A stretch of DNA of 64,000 bases from Heligmosomoides polygyrus polygyrus (taxonomy: Eukaryota; Nematoda; Chromadorea; Rhabditida; Heligmosomidae). The notes below the pieces were generated by a model. It was not told where the DNA came from and did no database searches. It saw only the letters and a program-made list of their open reading frames with translations. The translations under genes and the position numbers were made by a program. Location of the stretch: the NCBI GenBank assembly GCA_947396885.1, contig OX377202.1, positions 28,387,407 to 28,451,406 of the forward strand, in the 5' to 3' direction. Of this stretch, positions 61,701-64,000 are shown in pieces. How positions within the stretch are numbered: position 1 is the stretch's first letter; each line of letters starts with the position of its first letter.

Positions 61701-62500
61701 GTTCGGGAAGGCGCCGTAGCTCCTACCGTCACACAGCCATTCGCTGCATTTATGGTAGGAGCAACGACACATTCCGGCACTTTCTCTCTCTCTCTCTCTC
61801 TCTCCCCCCCCCCCCCTCTCCGCGCACTGCACATTCCCGCACCCATGCGATGCGTCTTCGCGGGAATTCACGAACTGTTAACCCACATGTTGAGTGAATC
61901 TTGTAGAAGGCCAACTGGAACGCCATCTGTATGTACGAATCCGGCGAGATCTTCACCGACTTTGGGAAGTTCTTGCCATAGCGTTTGAACGAGTACACCA
62001 CCACGTCCAAATCATCAGCTGCTCTATAAACACAAAAATTATGCAGTAAAAAACAAAATCCTTAATGGATCCACTACCTGTCCATCTTCTTGCTACTTTT
62101 TTGAATCTGAGCGATATGACTGTCGTTGAGATCGAAGTCTAGCCGATTTATCTGCCCTTCCGCTATTGCCGAGTCGTCGTTGAATTCCTTGCCGAAGCTG
62201 AAGACAGCAAGTTTCGAAATAAAAAATCGAAGAATTAAGAGGTGAAAAGATTCAACAGTCAAAGGCTGCCACACTGACAATTTATCGCAGATGTAGTCCA
62301 TCATTGACGCCACGGGTGGCCCTTCAGCGGGGGTGTGCTCATATGTAATCCCGCACTCACCACTTTTGCCAATAATGAACTGAAACCTCGTCGTTTAGTA
62401 ATACAAGATTGCACCCGAAAGCCTTCCTCATTCACACCTGCAGCGTCTTGTCGAACCACCTATTGCATGAGTTGTTCATTGAACCACCACCGTGTAGACA
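58758..62500 (-). CDS. Carnitine O-acyltransferase (CrAT-like), C-terminal 321 codons
   Basis: This family transfers acyl groups between CoA and carnitine. Exons in transcript order: 62500-62438, 62379-62279, 62197-62078, 62023-61887, 59995-59895, 59481-59404, 59348-59205, 59105-58966, 58839-58758; all phases agree. Landmarks in order: CLHGGGSMNNSCNRWFDK, the catalytic-His motif YEHTPAEGPP, VVVYSFKRYGKNFPKS, TYETATLRKFDEGRTENIR, GMDRHLLAW, the substrate-contact VSTSQ, and FGPSAPDCYGVCYNP. Spacing fits carnitine acetyltransferase better than CPT1, but peroxisomal octanoyl- or choline acyltransferase cannot be excluded. The protein ends at SKATRAMSKL. The 5' half is outside the window; no earlier exon was found up to 64000. 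The 1.9-kb intron holds a SINE. Confidence 0.9.
60433..60706 (+). mobile_element. tRNA-derived SINE, copy 2 (acyltransferase intron)
   Basis: Head GTGGTAGCGCAGGCGGAGG (A box) and TGTTCCTGGTTCGGAG (B box), with a body ending AACGCCGTCCTTTAG. It aligns with the reverse complement of 14923-14645 along its length. It is antisense to the host gene. Confidence 0.7.
61583..61655 (+). repeat. SINE 3' remnant
   Basis: AAATGCGCATTCAACCCGTC, then ACGATATCC and GTAGAATG matches the 3' portion of the SINE copies at 14645 and 60433. Confidence 0.55.
61784..61817 (+). repeat. (CT)n followed by a C run
   Basis: About ten CT dinucleotides followed by twelve C, then TCTCCGCGC. It is inside an acyltransferase intron, 70 bp downstream of the donor at 61886. 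Confidence 0.95.
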
Positions 62501-62779
62501 CTGAAAAGAACTGTTCAAGACCCATTACTCATAAGCTGACTCCATTGTTCGTAGGTGCCTTATATCCAACAACTATAAAACAGGGACAAAAGCCATCGTT
62601 AATCTGCCTATGCTGTAAGATGAGCCACGCATTTCGCCTAGAAGAGCCATCATGGACGCACTTTGAATGCGTGCATAGGCTTAATTACCCACGTTTGAGG
62701 ACAAAAAGGGATCGCAGTCCGAGAAGGGACGACTGGACGTCTGCTTCAGATATATTGAACGTTCATACACTCATAACAC

Positions 62780-62876
62780 CTTCCCTCTTTACCGAGGAGT
62801 TCCGGGGAAGCTCTTATGTCCTTTGGGTTTTTGTTCTTACATCCGTATAAGGGTAGGAACGATACGCATAGCTGTA
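62780..62876 (+). repeat. Dispersed repeat, copy 2 of 2
   Basis: CTCTTTACCGAGGAGTTCCG through AAGGGTAGGAACGATACG matches 43726-43815 in order and orientation. Confidence 0.55.
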
Positions 62877-62879
62877 AAC

Positions 62880-64000
62880 CTGATTGAGCCGGGCACGATC
62901 TCGAACCCGTGTTCCTTTCTACGGCTGTGAAAAGCCGATCTTTGTCTTCAATCCTTCTACCCCTGATAAGGCACTCCTGTCCTGCACGAATGGTGTCCGT
63001 AGCATTCACACTTACTGTCGGATTAAAAAGTGGAGGGAAATGTAGGAAACCGGTCGGAGGAATATCGAAGATTGAAGAAGGCCGACAGGAAAATACAAAC
63101 ATTGAACGAATATTCGAAGATAACTGTGCAGCAGTATATACCGTTCTCCCACACGAATGTTTTAAGCCCTGTTTATGGCACTTGCCCCAACTGATTGGTC
63201 AATGAACTCTGACTGCGGAGCTTTTCGAAGAGACCTATAGGGGTTGAAAGGAGAGGTTTGGGAAGTAGCATAGTAGATTCCAACCGAATGATCTCCCCGG
63301 TGCAGGCTAGTGAACCAAAACTGACGCCTGGAACTGCTTTGCTGTATTCAGGAATTAATCTGCAAGCGGACTGCAGCTTCAATCTCAGTCAGATCATGAT
63401 AGTCTGACAAATTGTAGGGGGGGGGTGTTCAACGGGAGGTCGCAGGGTTCCCATAGGCAATTGCCACTTCTCTGCCCCTTAATTCTAATGTATTGAAGTT
63501 CCCAGCCCATGGTACCTCAAGTGGCTGTGTCACTCACTCACTGCTCTACTGATGACCCTCCGGAAGTGATTGTGTTTCTCTATTTTACATAAGGAATTAT
63601 ATCCCGTATAGGGTTTAGAGAGGAAGCAGGATACAACCAACAATACTTCAACTACAAATGGTTTCGCGCATTCGTAGTAACACCCTTCTCATATTAAACT
63701 GAGGTGAGCAGTTCACCAACATAGCGTCAGGAGAGCAACCGGAGTTCAATTCCTGGGGAGATTGTGCACGGTTAGTGGCAGCGGTTCCCGGATGTTGTTA
63801 TGTGAAGTGTACTTTGATTTCGATATAGCACCGTTTTCCTTCCGAACCACGTTCTTATGCTGAAGTCTTTTTTAAAGAAGCTGAAGTCTTCTCAAGGTTA
63901 TGTGGAAGAGGCCAAATTTCGACGCGTGGAGTTACGGCACTTGTCCACTAAACCGTGCTTGCTTGGTGTTGGAACCAGTTGTTAAATGCTATGCATATAT
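62880..64000. other. Probable intron of the acyltransferase gene; no exon seen
   Basis: I searched the minus strand for upstream acyltransferase motifs and found none. A B-box-like GAGTTCAATTCC lies near 63748 and a G run at 63417. Confidence 0.4.

Noticed and set aside
62746..63382. 5' exons of the acyltransferase
   Set aside because: Minus-strand frames here contain none of the expected upstream motifs, and no splice phase fits the exon ending at 62500.
63715..63770. tRNA or SINE head near 63748
   Set aside because: Only a B-box-like GAGTTCAATTCC is convincing; no cloverleaf or match to the SINE body.
1..64000. CRISPR arrays, bacterial operons or prophage
   Set aside because: No spacer-repeat array or prokaryotic gene organisation is present; the intron structure and elements are animal.

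Overview
This is eukaryotic DNA, most likely from a hookworm-like (strongylid) nematode. The signs are short introns (about 43 to 65 bp) ending in TTTCAG or TTNCAG, a candidate spliced-leader acceptor one base before a start codon, and a mixture of CR1/RTE-type LINEs, a Penelope-like element, Helitron remnants and mariner elements. One mariner resembles the hookworm element bandit. All identifications come from reading the sequence; no database search was run.

Two conserved host genes could be assembled exon by exon, both on the minus strand. The first, at 8992-22511, is a complete retromer subunit gene (VPS35): 20 exons, 820 codons, and every splice phase agrees. Its long introns carry a foldback element with a LINE inside it, a tRNA-derived SINE, a GC-rich inverted-repeat block and a 75-bp hairpin. 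The second, at 58758-62500, is the C-terminal 321 codons (nine exons) of a carnitine O-acyltransferase with the catalytic His motif; its 5' part lies beyond the right edge. A third minus-strand gene (48303-49440) encodes an unrecognised coiled-coil protein whose splicing is uncertain. A possible small gene lies at 31478-31714.

The rest is mostly repeats. 1-9 kb: part of a foldback family, twin palindromic MITEs sharing one terminus, a 3' truncated CR1-like LINE with an in-frame TA expansion, and a complete foldback copy. 22.5-34 kb: a tandem/inverted foldback element with 12-bp termini and a near-perfect 8-bp target duplication, a dispersed 250-bp repeat, two 160-bp direct repeats and Helitron helicase fragments. 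34-43.3 kb: a Helitron fragment, then a Penelope-like reverse transcriptase apparently split into two parts about 6 kb apart. Between the two parts lie a CR1-like LINE broken by tandem arrays and another long inverted-repeat element. 43-56 kb: further dispersed repeats, a gag-like ORF with a candidate primer-binding site and an RTE-type LINE remnant. 56.2-58.6 kb: two mariners next to each other, one degenerate and one nearly intact with TA duplications.

The host genes have no evident functional link: VPS35 acts in endosome-to-Golgi retrieval and the acyltransferase in acyl-carnitine metabolism. The main interest is the repeat architecture: several unrelated-looking foldback families, nesting inside introns, and tandem arrays inside transposon ORFs.
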